From: Acidimicrobiaceae bacterium RAAP-2 | Lineage (GTDB): Bacteria > Actinomycetota > Acidimicrobiia > Acidimicrobiales > RAAP-2 | NCBI GenBank assembly: GCA_001443545.1 | Contig: LMAD01000001.1 | Span: forward strand, 62,001 to 126,000 | DNA length: 64,000 nucleotides | Direction of reading: 5' to 3' | In this document: piece by piece, positions 33,912 through 42,531 of the stretch | How positions within the stretch are numbered: the stretch's first letter is position 1 | Layout of the letters: the number at the start of each line of letters is the position of its first letter | The notes under the pieces: model-generated | The model's input: only the letters and a program-made list of their open reading frames with translations | Told to the model about the DNA's origin: nothing | Database searches by the model: none | Translations under genes and position numbers: made by a program

Positions 33912-33934
33912 CCGCGACGGTGCAACCCGCCCGC

Positions 33935-33940
33935 TAGCGT
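33935..33940 (+). promoter_or_regulatory. -10 element, near-leaderless, for MFS gene
   Basis: TAGCGT lies seven bases before the GTG at 33948. Confidence 0.45.
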
Positions 33941-33947
33941 CGTAGCC

Positions 33948-35111
33948 GTGTCAACGACGACCCCGGCGCAAACCCTAAACCGGCTGACGGTCGTTGTCGC
34001 ACTCCAGTGGATGGGCGCGACGTTGGGCCTCCCGCTCCTGCCACTCTTCCTCGAACACCGAGGTGGCACGCCGACGATCATCGGCTTCATCATGGCGTCG
34101 TTCTTCGTGGCCGGCGTCGCCACCCAGTTCGCGCTGGGTCACCTGGCCGACCGGTTCGGTCGTCGGCCGATCCTGATCGCCAGCCTCGTCGTCTACGGCA
34201 TCGCGAGCATGACTTATCTCCTTCCCGTGGCGGCACCGTGGTTCGCCTTGACCCGCGCCTTCCAGGGCGCGGCGGCGGGCGCTATCGAAGTGGCCTCGCT
34301 TTCGGCCGTTTCGGCTCTCTTCGCCGAGTCCGAACGTGGCCGCGCCGTGTCGCGCATCATGGCGGCCCAGCTCCTCGGCATCGCGATCGGTCCCGTGGTC
34401 GGCGTCGTCGCTTCGGTGCGGACACTGGGTTGGGCTTTCTTCGTCACCGGCGTCGTCAGCCTGGTGGCCGCCATCCAGACCAGTCGCATCTCACTGGGCG
34501 ACGTCGTCGACTCGACGACCCCCCTGCCAAAGCTCCAGTGGACCAACCAGGTTCGCGGCGCACTGACCGCAGCGAGTGCGACCGGCATCGCGATCGGCGT
34601 CTACGAGGCGTGCTGGAGCCTCTTGATGCACGCCCATCACGCGTCGACCCTCCAGATCCGACTGAGCTGGACCCTGTTCAGCGTCCCCTGGGTGGCGCTG
34701 AGCCGAGCGGGCGGCTGGCTCGCCGACCACGCGAATCGTCGAGTGACGTCGTTCTTGGGACTCTTGAACGTCGCGCTCTTCCTCTCGCTCTATCCCCATA
34801 TCCACAACAACGTCACGTTATTGTTCCTCGGTTCGGTCGAGTCAATCGGCACGTCGCTGTCGATGCCGTCGATCTCGTCGCTACTCACCCAGGGCGCCGA
34901 GTCGCGCGAACTCGGCCGTCGTCAGGGCCTCTACGCGACGGCGAACACCGCTTCCTTGGCCATCGCCGCCGGCGTCTCGGGGTACCTCTTCACCATCAAT
35001 GAAGCGCTCCCCTTCACCGTGATGGCCGTCGCCTCGGCGGTGCTCACCTTGACCACCCTCGTGTGGTGGCGTGACGTACGCGGCCACGTTCGGGCCGCGA
35101 CGCCACACTGA
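33948..35111 (+). CDS. MFS transporter, drug-efflux type
   Basis: A 387-residue protein with about 12 membrane segments. The motif-A loop after helix 2 reads GHLADRFGRRP, typical of drug:H+ antiporters. A substrate cannot be assigned. It follows the CadD-like gene on the same strand after 36 bases, with its own TAGCGT hexamer, and it is convergent with the orphan binding-protein gene. Confidence 0.85.
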   Translation: MSTTTPAQTLNRLTVVVALQWMGATLGLPLLPLFLEHRGGTPTIIGFIMASFFVAGVATQFALGHLADRFGRRPILIASLVVYGIASMTYLLPVAAPWFALTRAFQGAAAGAIEVASLSAVSALFAESERGRAVSRIMAAQLLGIAIGPVVGVVASVRTLGWAFFVTGVVSLVAAIQTSRISLGDVVDSTTPLPKLQWTNQVRGALTAASATGIAIGVYEACWSLLMHAHHASTLQIRLSWTLFSVPWVALSRAGGWLADHANRRVTSFLGLLNVALFLSLYPHIHNNVTLLFLGSVESIGTSLSMPSISSLLTQGAESRELGRRQGLYATANTASLAIAAGVSGYLFTINEALPFTVMAVASAVLTLTTLVWWRDVRGHVRAATPH

Positions 35112-35123
35112 CCACGCGTCGAG

Positions 35124-37025
35124 TTACTTGATCCAGATCTGATCCCAACGGGTCGAGCCCAGGTCGGGGTTGAGACACCTGGTCGTGCCGTCGCCCGCCG
35201 TCGCGTACGCCCAGTTCTGGACGTTGCTTCGCGCCGCCCAGCCCGTGACCACGAAGGTGAGGAACAGGTACGGGATGTCCTTGGCGAACTGCTGATTCAC
35301 CGTCGCCCAGAGCGTGCGCAACTGAGCGGAGTTCGCCGGCGACGCGAGGGCGTTCAACATGGCCCCCTCGACGACTGGGTCGCCGAGGTGGGCGAAGTTG
35401 ACCGCTCCGGCGATGAAGGTATTGGCGGGTAGCGCCGTCAACCCCAGCCCACCTTGCGCCGGCGAGGTCGTCGCCGGTTGCGAGACGAACCAGACGTAGT
35501 TGGTCGCTGGGTCGGCGCCGCCGAACTGGATCCAGTCGGCGCAGTCGTATTGGCCGAGGATCACGTTCTCGATGAGGGTCGACTGGGTCAGCGGCCGTGG
35601 CGTGACGGTGATGCCGATGGCCTGCAGCTGCTGGGAGAGGAAGGCGAAGCCCTTCTCCGACGACGCGCTCCCCGAGATGTAGTCCATCACGAAGCCGACG
35701 GTCGAGACGTTGTGGTTCTTCTTGTACGCGTCGACCAGCGACTTGGCCTTCGTCGGGTTGTAGGACGGGTAGTGCGGATTGCGGTAGTAGGGCGAGGACG
35801 TCTTGTAGATACCGTCGGACAACGGCTGGACGCCACCCGTCACTACCTTTTGGAAGGTCTTCCGATTGATCGCCATCGCGCAGGCCTGACGTATCGTCAC
35901 GTCGTTCAAGACGGGCTTGAGCTTGGTGCTCCACGTCAACGTCGACGGATCCACGGCGCCCATCGTCCCCTCGTAGTCGGCGAACTGCACCTGCTGGGGG
36001 ACGGCTTGACCCTTCTCGATGTACGAGAGCGCACCCGGTACACCGGCCGTGGCGAACTCACCCGCCCACGCGAAGTACTGGTTCATCGTGCCGGTCGTGT
36101 TGACGATGAGGCACAGCGAGTCCGGATTCGTCGGGTCGTGCACGTCGGTGCGGTAGTGGATCCCCTTCATCGTCTCGAGGTTCTTGACGCTCGCTCCGTC
36201 TTGGGTCAGGATCATGTCGACTTGGCCCGACTGCAGGGCGAGGTTCCGCGTCGGATCGTCCGGAATCGTCCGGAAGGTGACCGCGTCGAGGTAGGGCAAC
36301 TGGCGGTGGTGGGCGTCCTTGCGCCAGTAGTGCTTGTTACGGACGAACTTCGATTGGTAGTTGACCTGCCACGACTCGACGACGAACGGTCCGGTGCCGA
36401 TCGGGTTACCCGCGAACGTCGACGAGAAGGTGCTCGGGTGCGCCATGTAGGCGGTCTGCTGCTCGCACAACGCGCCGTAGGGGAACGTCGAATAGGCGAT
36501 CACCAGGTTGAACTTGACCACGTAGGTGCTCACCTTCGTGACCGATGCGATAATCGGGCGAATCGCGAGACCAACGGTCGGGTCCGCCGCGGCGGCGTTG
36601 AAGTTCGCCGCGACGATATCGGCGGTGAAGGGATCGCCGTTGGAGAACTTCACGCCCTGACGCAGCACGACCGTCCAGGTCTTGAATCCATTGCTCGGTG
36701 TGGCCGAAAGCGCCAGCATCGGCAGCCACGTCCGTCCGTTCGATGACGACACGAAGAGCGCATCGTAGAGCGCGTTGGCCACGCAGAAGCCCGACGAGTC
36801 CATCTTGCCCTGGGCCCCGTTGAAGATGTGGTAGTTCGGCACGTCCGAGATCAACCCGACTCGCAGCGTTCCACCGGTCTTGGGTTTGCCGAGGTTGACC
36901 CCGGCCGCTGCCCCCGCGGCCGTGGCGAGCAGGTCATCGACGACCGACCCGGCCAACGCGACGCCACCGACAGTGGTCGCCGTATGAGTAAGGAACGTCC
37001 GCCGGTCCATTGTTGAAGCCATCAT
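35124..37025 (-). CDS. Family 5 extracellular solute-binding protein (peptide/nickel type), Tat signal
   Basis: A 633-residue SBP_bac_5 protein. The N-terminus has a twin-arginine signal (MDRRTFLTHTATTVGG) and a hydrophobic stretch. The mature part shows the family pattern (TWTVVLRQGVKFSNGDPFTA, GTGPFVVESW). Such proteins deliver peptides, nickel or other small molecules to ABC permeases, yet no dipeptide-type permease or ATPase lies nearby. The start ATG 37025 was chosen for its AGGAGG six bases upstream; in-frame starts to 37055 have none. Confidence 0.88.
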   Translation of the reverse strand: MMASTMDRRTFLTHTATTVGGVALAGSVVDDLLATAAGAAAGVNLGKPKTGGTLRVGLISDVPNYHIFNGAQGKMDSSGFCVANALYDALFVSSSNGRTWLPMLALSATPSNGFKTWTVVLRQGVKFSNGDPFTADIVAANFNAAAADPTVGLAIRPIIASVTKVSTYVVKFNLVIAYSTFPYGALCEQQTAYMAHPSTFSSTFAGNPIGTGPFVVESWQVNYQSKFVRNKHYWRKDAHHRQLPYLDAVTFRTIPDDPTRNLALQSGQVDMILTQDGASVKNLETMKGIHYRTDVHDPTNPDSLCLIVNTTGTMNQYFAWAGEFATAGVPGALSYIEKGQAVPQQVQFADYEGTMGAVDPSTLTWSTKLKPVLNDVTIRQACAMAINRKTFQKVVTGGVQPLSDGIYKTSSPYYRNPHYPSYNPTKAKSLVDAYKKNHNVSTVGFVMDYISGSASSEKGFAFLSQQLQAIGITVTPRPLTQSTLIENVILGQYDCADWIQFGGADPATNYVWFVSQPATTSPAQGGLGLTALPANTFIAGAVNFAHLGDPVVEGAMLNALASPANSAQLRTLWATVNQQFAKDIPYLFLTFVVTGWAARSNVQNWAYATAGDGTTRCLNPDLGSTRWDQIWIK

Positions 37026-37201
37026 CGACATCCTCCTGCCAAAGGATCCGGCCATCTGCCGAGTCCCCCCTGAGGGTTGAACCTAGCAATACCCGACCTC
37101 GAAACGGTGGCGGATACCCAAGTCCTTGTCTGTGAAGACTCTCAGTGGCGTCCTGTTGAGGAACACCGGCTTGCGACGAGGGAACCTCAGACCGCAGAAT
37201 C

Positions 37202-37236
37202 AGGGCCCGGGTGGCGGAAGGAACCACCCGGGCCCT
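37202..37236. terminator. 13-bp hairpin downstream of DUF5666 gene
   Basis: AGGGCCCGGGTGG and CCACCCGGGCCCT enclose a nine-base loop, 24 bases past the stop of the minus-strand DUF5666 gene. Confidence 0.65.
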
Positions 37237-37259
37237 CACGAACTGCGGCGTGGGTGTGC

Positions 37260-38222
37260 TCAGCGACCCATCATCCCCATACCGGCGCCCATTGGTCCGG
37301 GACTCATCGGCCCGTTGAAGCCCGGCCCACCGGGTACGCCGCCGTTGGCGTTCGAGGGAAGACCGATGCCGATGTTCGTGGCGTCAAGGGTGGTGTGGTT
37401 CGCGTCCACCAATCCCTCAGCGAATATCACCGTCCCGCTCTGCACGTCGCTCAGGGTCGCGCTGGCGCCCGACTTGGCGTACGCCGTAGCGGTACTCACC
37501 TGAATCGTGCGTTCGAAACCTTGGTTGTCACTGATCGTGATGGAGTTACCCGAGACCGACACAACGGTGCCCACGAGGTGCGCGAGGTCGATCTCAATGG
37601 CCGCCGCCATGGACGCGTTAGAAGACGATGGTGCAATCCGGACTCGTTGACCCACCGTGATCGAAGAGACCGACGTTGACGTTCGGCCCTCGGCCACCGT
37701 CGTGGCGGAGTCGATCGCGAAGGTCTTGGTGGCGCCGCGCAGGTCCCGAACGGTGATCGAAGTCGACGACACGGCCGTCACGACGCCACCAGCGGCCCCG
37801 CGCAGCGGTGCCCCCGCCGGAACGATCACGATCGTCGCCGCGGTCGAAGAACTCGCCGAGGAGACCATGATCGCAACGTTCTGGCCAACGCTCAGTTGGG
37901 CGGCGGTCGCCGCCGAACCGCCTTGGCGAACAATGGTGGCACCGGTGATGGCGTAGGTCGTCGACGCGCCACCCGGGTCCTTCACGGTGATCGAGCCCGA
38001 GTTGACGGCGGTTACGGCGCCGACGACGCCGAGATCGCCGTGCATACCGCGGGCCCAGGGCTGCGAATGACCGGTCGCGGCGCCGAACGTCTTGGTCGCC
38101 GTCGGCGACGAGGTGTTCGACGCGGCGCCGGCAACGCTGATCCCAGTCGCCAGGGCGCCAATCGCCACGACGGTCGAGACACCGACCCGCTTACCCACCT
38201 TGCGCTTGCTGTTGCTAGTCAT
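37260..38222 (-). CDS. Secreted protein with three DUF5666-like repeats
   Basis: A 320-residue protein with an N-terminal signal (basic start, then VVAIGALATGISVAGAAS). Three beta-rich repeats follow, each shaped as G-x-V-x-x-V-x-x-x-S-I-T-V ... V-G-Q-x-V-x-I, which matches DUF5666. The tail is rich in Gly, Pro and Met. Function is unknown; DUF5666 proteins are extracytoplasmic and often repeated. The start at MTSNSKRK has AGGA before it; the longer frame to 38348 adds no signal. It resembles the repeat protein at 40082-41284. Confidence 0.82.
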   Translation of the reverse strand: MTSNSKRKVGKRVGVSTVVAIGALATGISVAGAASNTSSPTATKTFGAATGHSQPWARGMHGDLGVVGAVTAVNSGSITVKDPGGASTTYAITGATIVRQGGSAATAAQLSVGQNVAIMVSSASSSTAATIVIVPAGAPLRGAAGGVVTAVSSTSITVRDLRGATKTFAIDSATTVAEGRTSTSVSSITVGQRVRIAPSSSNASMAAAIEIDLAHLVGTVVSVSGNSITISDNQGFERTIQVSTATAYAKSGASATLSDVQSGTVIFAEGLVDANHTTLDATNIGIGLPSNANGGVPGGPGFNGPMSPGPMGAGMGMMGR

Positions 38223-38388
38223 GTTGGTCCTGCTTTCTGCCTTGACGTAGGGAGTATCAAGACCAGACCATCCTGTTTCCCGTCCCTCAGCGCACCGTGT
38301 GGTCACGCTAAGAGGTGGGTAAAACGTCGGCCGTAACAAAGCGGACACATTTCAATCACCCTCCGGGGCTCGCCATCGGGCAGACTGT

Positions 38389-38414
38389 CCCCGTGCGGCT
38401 AGCACCTCACGGGG
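38389..38414. repeat. Hairpin in the leader of the NCS1 permease gene
   Basis: CCCCGTG and CACGGGG pair across a 12-base loop, 40 bases before the permease start. It may be a cis-regulatory stem or part of an operator. No known riboswitch is recognised. Confidence 0.4.
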
Positions 38415-38454
38415 CCACACAGGTGACACACATCTATTAGGGAGGACCACGAAC

Positions 38455-40008
38455 GTGGCGTCGACACTGGATTCACACGACGGTTCGGTCGAAGATCAGC
38501 CGTTTCACATAGAGCAACACGGAATCGACTTCATCCCCGAGAAGGAGCGATGGGCGACCGCGCGAAATATCGGTGCGATGTGGACGGGGTCGGCGGTGAA
38601 CGTCGAGTACTTCATCTACGGCGCGCTACTGATGGGATTCGGGTTCAGCTTCACGACCGCACTCAGCCTCATCATCCTCGGCAACCTGTCGTTCCTCTTG
38701 CTCGGCGTCGCGTCGCTACAAGGCCCCGAGTCGGGCACCACCGCCTTCGCGATCAGCCGAGCACCCTTCGGGCTTCGGGGCTCTCGCATTGTGAGTTTCT
38801 TCAACTGGATCACGCAGCTCGGATTTGAGACCGAGGGACTCATCCTCATCGTCGGTGCGGCCATGGTCCTGTTCCAGATGGCCGGTGTGCACGTCAGCAG
38901 CCCACTGAAGGTCGTATTGATCATCGCGGCCGCGGCGATACAGGCCGTGATGCCCTACCTGGGTCACGCCACGATGGTCAAGGTACTTCGGGCCCTGATC
39001 ATCCCGTTCGTCGCAATCTTCGCCCTGCTCGCAATCTTCGATCTGAAGCACGGTTCGACCAGCTTCAAGGGCTTTGGCGGCGGGTGGGAGCTCTACACGG
39101 CCGGCCTCGCCTTCACCATCGCCCTGTCGGGCCTCGGCTGGACCGAGTGTGGGAACGACTACACCCGATACCTGCCCCGGGACACGAAGAAGGGGGCGGT
39201 GGTCGGATGGGTCTTCCTCGGCACGGCGCTGCCCGAGATTATCCTCATGACCTTGGGCGCGTTGACCTTCACCTTCCTCTCGTCGAACGCACAAGTGGCG
39301 GCGTGGAACGGAGCCAACCCCTTCCAAGCGATGTACGGTCAACACTTCATTCCGACCTGGGTCGTCGCGGTGTTCCTGATCTTCGCCATCGTCCAGCTCT
39401 TCGGCATCAACTCACTGGACCTCTACAGCTCGGGTGTCTCCGTGCAGGCCATGGGCATCCGCCTCAAGCGCTACCAGGCGGTCGTGATGGACAGCGTCAT
39501 CGCCGGCGCGCTGACCATCTACGCCATGTTCCAGTCGACCTTCTCGCTCTACATGAAGGAGTTCGTCGGGGTCATCATCGTGTGGATCGCCCCGTGGTTC
39601 GGGGTCTACATCATGGACTGGATCCTTCGCGGGTTCCGCTACAACCCGGCCGAACTGCAGCGGACCGATCGTGACGGCCTGTACTTCGGCGGCAAGAGTG
39701 GGATCAACTGGAACGCGATCGTCGCCTTCGTGGTGGGCCTGGTCACGTCCACGATCGCCTACTCCAAGGCGCCGCCACCGGTGAACTTCCCGTTCCACTG
39801 GATGACGCCGATCTCCAACCACTTCGGCAGCGCCTGCGCCGGTCCACTGACGCACGGCACGTGCAGCGCCGGGTGGTACGGCGGGGCCGACTTCTCGATT
39901 CCCACGGGCATCCTGGTCGCCGCGATCCTCTACTTCATCTTCGAGAAGGTCACCGGCTACGTCGGCATGCAGGTCGCCCGACAGAAGGAACTCGAGCCGA
40001 ACCGCTAA
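38455..40008 (+). CDS. NCS1-family nucleobase permease
   Basis: A 517-residue protein with about 12 membrane helices and NCS1 signatures, including the start FIPEKERWATARNIGAMW, and GLGWTECGNDYTRYLP. NCS1 carriers bring in cytosine, purines, uracil, thiamine or allantoin. The nearby cytosine deaminase and uracil phosphoribosyltransferase genes make a pyrimidine the likely cargo. The GTG start is nine bases after GGGAGG. Confidence 0.9.
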   Translation: MASTLDSHDGSVEDQPFHIEQHGIDFIPEKERWATARNIGAMWTGSAVNVEYFIYGALLMGFGFSFTTALSLIILGNLSFLLLGVASLQGPESGTTAFAISRAPFGLRGSRIVSFFNWITQLGFETEGLILIVGAAMVLFQMAGVHVSSPLKVVLIIAAAAIQAVMPYLGHATMVKVLRALIIPFVAIFALLAIFDLKHGSTSFKGFGGGWELYTAGLAFTIALSGLGWTECGNDYTRYLPRDTKKGAVVGWVFLGTALPEIILMTLGALTFTFLSSNAQVAAWNGANPFQAMYGQHFIPTWVVAVFLIFAIVQLFGINSLDLYSSGVSVQAMGIRLKRYQAVVMDSVIAGALTIYAMFQSTFSLYMKEFVGVIIVWIAPWFGVYIMDWILRGFRYNPAELQRTDRDGLYFGGKSGINWNAIVAFVVGLVTSTIAYSKAPPPVNFPFHWMTPISNHFGSACAGPLTHGTCSAGWYGGADFSIPTGILVAAILYFIFEKVTGYVGMQVARQKELEPNR

Positions 40009-40022
40009 CCCGTTCGAGCAAC

Positions 40023-40058
40023 GAGAGAGCCCCGGGCCATGTGGCCCGGGGCTCTCTC
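40023..40058. terminator. Strong bidirectional terminator, 17-bp stem
   Basis: GAGAGAGCCCCGGGCCA and TGGCCCGGGGCTCTCTC pair with a two-base centre, between the convergent permease and repeat-protein genes. Confidence 0.8.
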
Positions 40059-40081
40059 ACTTCCTATGCCCTGCGACGCAA

Positions 40082-41284
40082 TTACTTGTCTTGAATCTGG
40101 ATCCTCACCGACGCGGCCACGAAGGAGGTCGGGGTCGACGTCGACGTCGGTGTGACGTTCACGCGCTCACCGACGATCAGGTTGGCTGGCGTCATCGACC
40201 CTGAGGCGTGCTCCATCGTGATGACGGTGCTCGACCCGAAGTTGACCGTCACCGCTCCACTGTTGGGGGTATTGACAACCATCGAGGTGACGAGGCTGTT
40301 CGTGGTCTCGAACGAGGCGATGGTCCCTTCGATGTGGTGTACCTCGGGCACCTGAATCTGAATCGAGGCGGCCACGAAGCTCCCGGGCGTCGAGGTCGAC
40401 GACGGGGTCACGTTCACGCGCTCACCAGCGATGAGGTTGGCCGGCGTCAGTAGTCCCGACGCGTGCTCCATCGTGACGGTGGTGCTCGGCCCGAAGTTGA
40501 CGGTCACCTGCCCACTATTGGGCGTCGTCACCACCATTGACGTGAGGCCATTGGCGGAGTACACCACGCCCTCGATCTGGTGGATCTCGGGTACCTGGAT
40601 CCGCACCGAGGCGGCCGTGAAGGACGCGAGCGTCGAGCCCGCCGTCGGGGTCACGCTCACGCGCTCACCGGTGGCGAGGTTGGCCAACGTCAACGGTCCC
40701 GACGCGTGCTCCATCGTGACGGCGGGGCTCGAGGTCAAACTCACGGTGACCTGCGTATTCTGACGCGTGGTCACGATCATCGACGTGGGACTACCCGCTG
40801 GTCCATTGAGCGAACTAATCACGCCTTCGATCTGGTGGATCTCGGGCACCTGGATCCGCACCGAGGCGGCCGTGAAGGACGCGAGCGTCGAACCCGGTAC
40901 CGGGGTCACGTTCACGCGCTCACCGATGACGAGATTGACCGTCGCCAACGTCAGCGTCTGGTGATTCATCGAAAAGGCGGTCGTTGCCGTGAAGTTCACC
41001 GTCACCGTCCCGTTTTCACGGGTGTTGACGACCATCGACGTAAGGGCTCCGGTCGACCCAGCGACCGAACTGATTAGGCCTTCAATCTGGTGGATTCCAC
41101 GATGACCGTGGTCGTGGTTCGCGTCGTGGCCCGCGTGATTACGCGTAATCGCTCCATGAGCGTTAAAAGTGGCCCCGTTCCCTGACGCGCCGGCGACTGC
41201 GGCGCCACTAGCAACTAGTGCGGCGATCGTGGCGGCGGCGACGGTGCCGCGGCGTACTGCCTTCATTCGAGTGATCCGGTTCAT
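40082..41284 (-). CDS. Secreted protein with four tandem DUF5666-like repeats and a His-rich linker
   Basis: A 400-residue protein with a signal sequence (residues 1-34), a His-rich segment at 50-65 (NHAGHDANHDHGHRGIH), and four repeats at 64-148, 149-233, 234-314 and 315-400. Each begins IHQIEG or a close variant, has a TSMVV core, TVTMEHASG or similar, then NLxxGERVNVTP and a SFxAASVRIQ end. The VGERVxVTP core resembles the DUF5666 pattern of the protein at 37260-38222. Function is unknown; metal binding by the His segment is a guess. The start follows GAAGGG. Confidence 0.8.
   Translation of the reverse strand: MNRITRMKAVRRGTVAAATIAALVASGAAVAGASGNGATFNAHGAITRNHAGHDANHDHGHRGIHQIEGLISSVAGSTGALTSMVVNTRENGTVTVNFTATTAFSMNHQTLTLATVNLVIGERVNVTPVPGSTLASFTAASVRIQVPEIHQIEGVISSLNGPAGSPTSMIVTTRQNTQVTVSLTSSPAVTMEHASGPLTLANLATGERVSVTPTAGSTLASFTAASVRIQVPEIHQIEGVVYSANGLTSMVVTTPNSGQVTVNFGPSTTVTMEHASGLLTPANLIAGERVNVTPSSTSTPGSFVAASIQIQVPEVHHIEGTIASFETTNSLVTSMVVNTPNSGAVTVNFGSSTVITMEHASGSMTPANLIVGERVNVTPTSTSTPTSFVAASVRIQIQDK
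40085..41095 (-). repeat. Four tandem coding repeats of about 243-258 bp
   Basis: Repeats lie at 40841-41095, 40586-40840, 40343-40585 and 40085-40342. The first two are both 255 bases and share long nearly identical stretches near 40610 and 40861, which suggests recent duplication. Confidence 0.8.
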
Positions 41285-41429
41285 AAAACCCTTCCTTCGG
41301 TTGACAAGATGTAACCGACACCATTCTCGCGGTTCACCTTTAGAAGGCCCTGTGTAGAGCGTGAGTAGCGACTGAAACCTCGACCAGGTTATTCGCCCAA
41401 CAACCGGCTCTCGTCGAGTAATTCGGTGG

Positions 41430-42038
41430 CTAACCGCGCCAATCCTCGCTGAGTCCACCGCTCTCGTCGGGATGGAAGACCGGGATCACTCCGAGTGACT
41501 GGACCATCGCTGCGTCGTCACCCAACGACGACTGCCACACCGACGCCTCGGTGACCAACGTGCCGATCGCCACCACGTTCGCGCCAATTCGGCGCAGGAG
41601 GCGCAGTGCGGCCCCGGTCGAGGCACCCGTCGAGATAACGTCATCGACGATGGCCACCCGCTTGCCGGCGACGTCGCCGATTCGAGCGCGGTCAAAGAGC
41701 AGCCGCTGTTCTGCGTCGGTGGTAATCGAGCGGACCGATTCGCTCACGGCGTCGGCGAGGTGGATCTTTGGAGTCTTGTGCAAGATGACGTACTGGTCCA
41801 GCCCGAGGTGTCTGGTCACCTCAACGGCCAGCGGAATACCCATTGTCGCCACCGTGGCCACGATGTCCACGTCGTGGGGCTTGAGCAGATCCGCCAGCTC
41901 CTCACCGGCCCGAGACATGAATTGCACCCCCATGTCGACGGTAATGAGCAGGGCCAGGGACAGCGCAGGACTGAGCGCCACCACCGGCAGTGACACCCGC
42001 TGTGAACCAATCTTGACTGCGTACGTGCGCCGTTCCAC
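41430..42038 (-). CDS. Type I phosphoribosyltransferase, adenine PRTase-like
   Basis: A 202-residue PRTase. The PRPP-binding motif is VAIVDDVISTGAS, and DIVATVATMGIPLAVEV is the pyrophosphate-loop region. This is the APRT/XPRT style of enzyme, moving a ribose-phosphate from PRPP to a base. It is divergent from the cytosine deaminase gene with only 22 bases between, and belongs to the base-salvage neighbourhood. The GTG start was chosen since the ATG at 42062 overlaps the divergent gene. TATGCT lies eight bases upstream. Confidence 0.8.
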   Translation of the reverse strand: MERRTYAVKIGSQRVSLPVVALSPALSLALLITVDMGVQFMSRAGEELADLLKPHDVDIVATVATMGIPLAVEVTRHLGLDQYVILHKTPKIHLADAVSESVRSITTDAEQRLLFDRARIGDVAGKRVAIVDDVISTGASTGAALRLLRRIGANVVAIGTLVTEASVWQSSLGDDAAMVQSLGVIPVFHPDESGGLSEDWRG

Positions 42039-42048
42039 CGTGGTCGAG

Positions 42049-42054
42049 CATACT
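42049..42054 (+). promoter_or_regulatory. -10 element, leaderless-type, for cytosine deaminase
   Basis: CATACT, one mismatch from TANNNT, lies six bases before the ATG at 42061. Confidence 0.4.
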
Positions 42055-42060
42055 GAGCCC

Positions 42061-42531
42061 ATGAATGATGCTCGGACACCACTCTCGCGCGAACTCGCGC
42101 TCCGGATGCTCGCGACGGCCTTCGATGAGGCCGTCGCCGGGCGCAACGAAGGTGGTATCCCCATCGGTGCGGCACTCTTCACGCGGTCCGGCACGCTGCT
42201 CGGCGCGGGGCACAATCGCCGGGTTCAGGAGGACGACGCATCCGTGCACGCCGAGACCGACGCCTTCCGTCGCGCCGGGCGGCGGCGCGACTATCGAGAG
42301 TGCGTGATGGTCACGACGCTCTCACCGTGCTGGTACTGCTCGGGGCTGGTCCGTCAGTTCAACATCGGCGCGGTCGTCATCGGCGAGGACGTGAACTTCG
42401 TCGGCGGTCACGGCTGGCTCGCCGACCTCGGGGTCGAGGTCGTCGTGTTGAACGACGCCGCGTGCGTCGAGCTGCTCGGGTCGTTCATCCACGATCACGC
42501 CGAGCTCTGGAACGAAGATATCGGCGAGTGA
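42061..42531 (+). CDS. Cytosine deaminase, fungal Fcy1-like CDA fold
   Basis: A 156-residue zinc deaminase. The zinc and proton-shuttle residues are in H63-A-E65 and in P-C90-x-x-C93. The context HAETDAFRRAGRRRDYRE and TTLSPCWYCSG resembles the small yeast-type cytosine deaminase rather than the large E. coli CodA amidohydrolase. It would convert cytosine to uracil, which the adjacent upp product turns into UMP. The stop abuts the convergent upp stop. Confidence 0.85.
   Translation: MNDARTPLSRELALRMLATAFDEAVAGRNEGGIPIGAALFTRSGTLLGAGHNRRVQEDDASVHAETDAFRRAGRRRDYRECVMVTTLSPCWYCSGLVRQFNIGAVVIGEDVNFVGGHGWLADLGVEVVVLNDAACVELLGSFIHDHAELWNEDIGE

Noticed and set aside
40085..41095. Regular direct repeats that might suggest a CRISPR or satellite
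   Set aside because: The unit is about 85 codons, in frame, and repeats at protein level; there are no short repeats with unique spacers and no cas genes.
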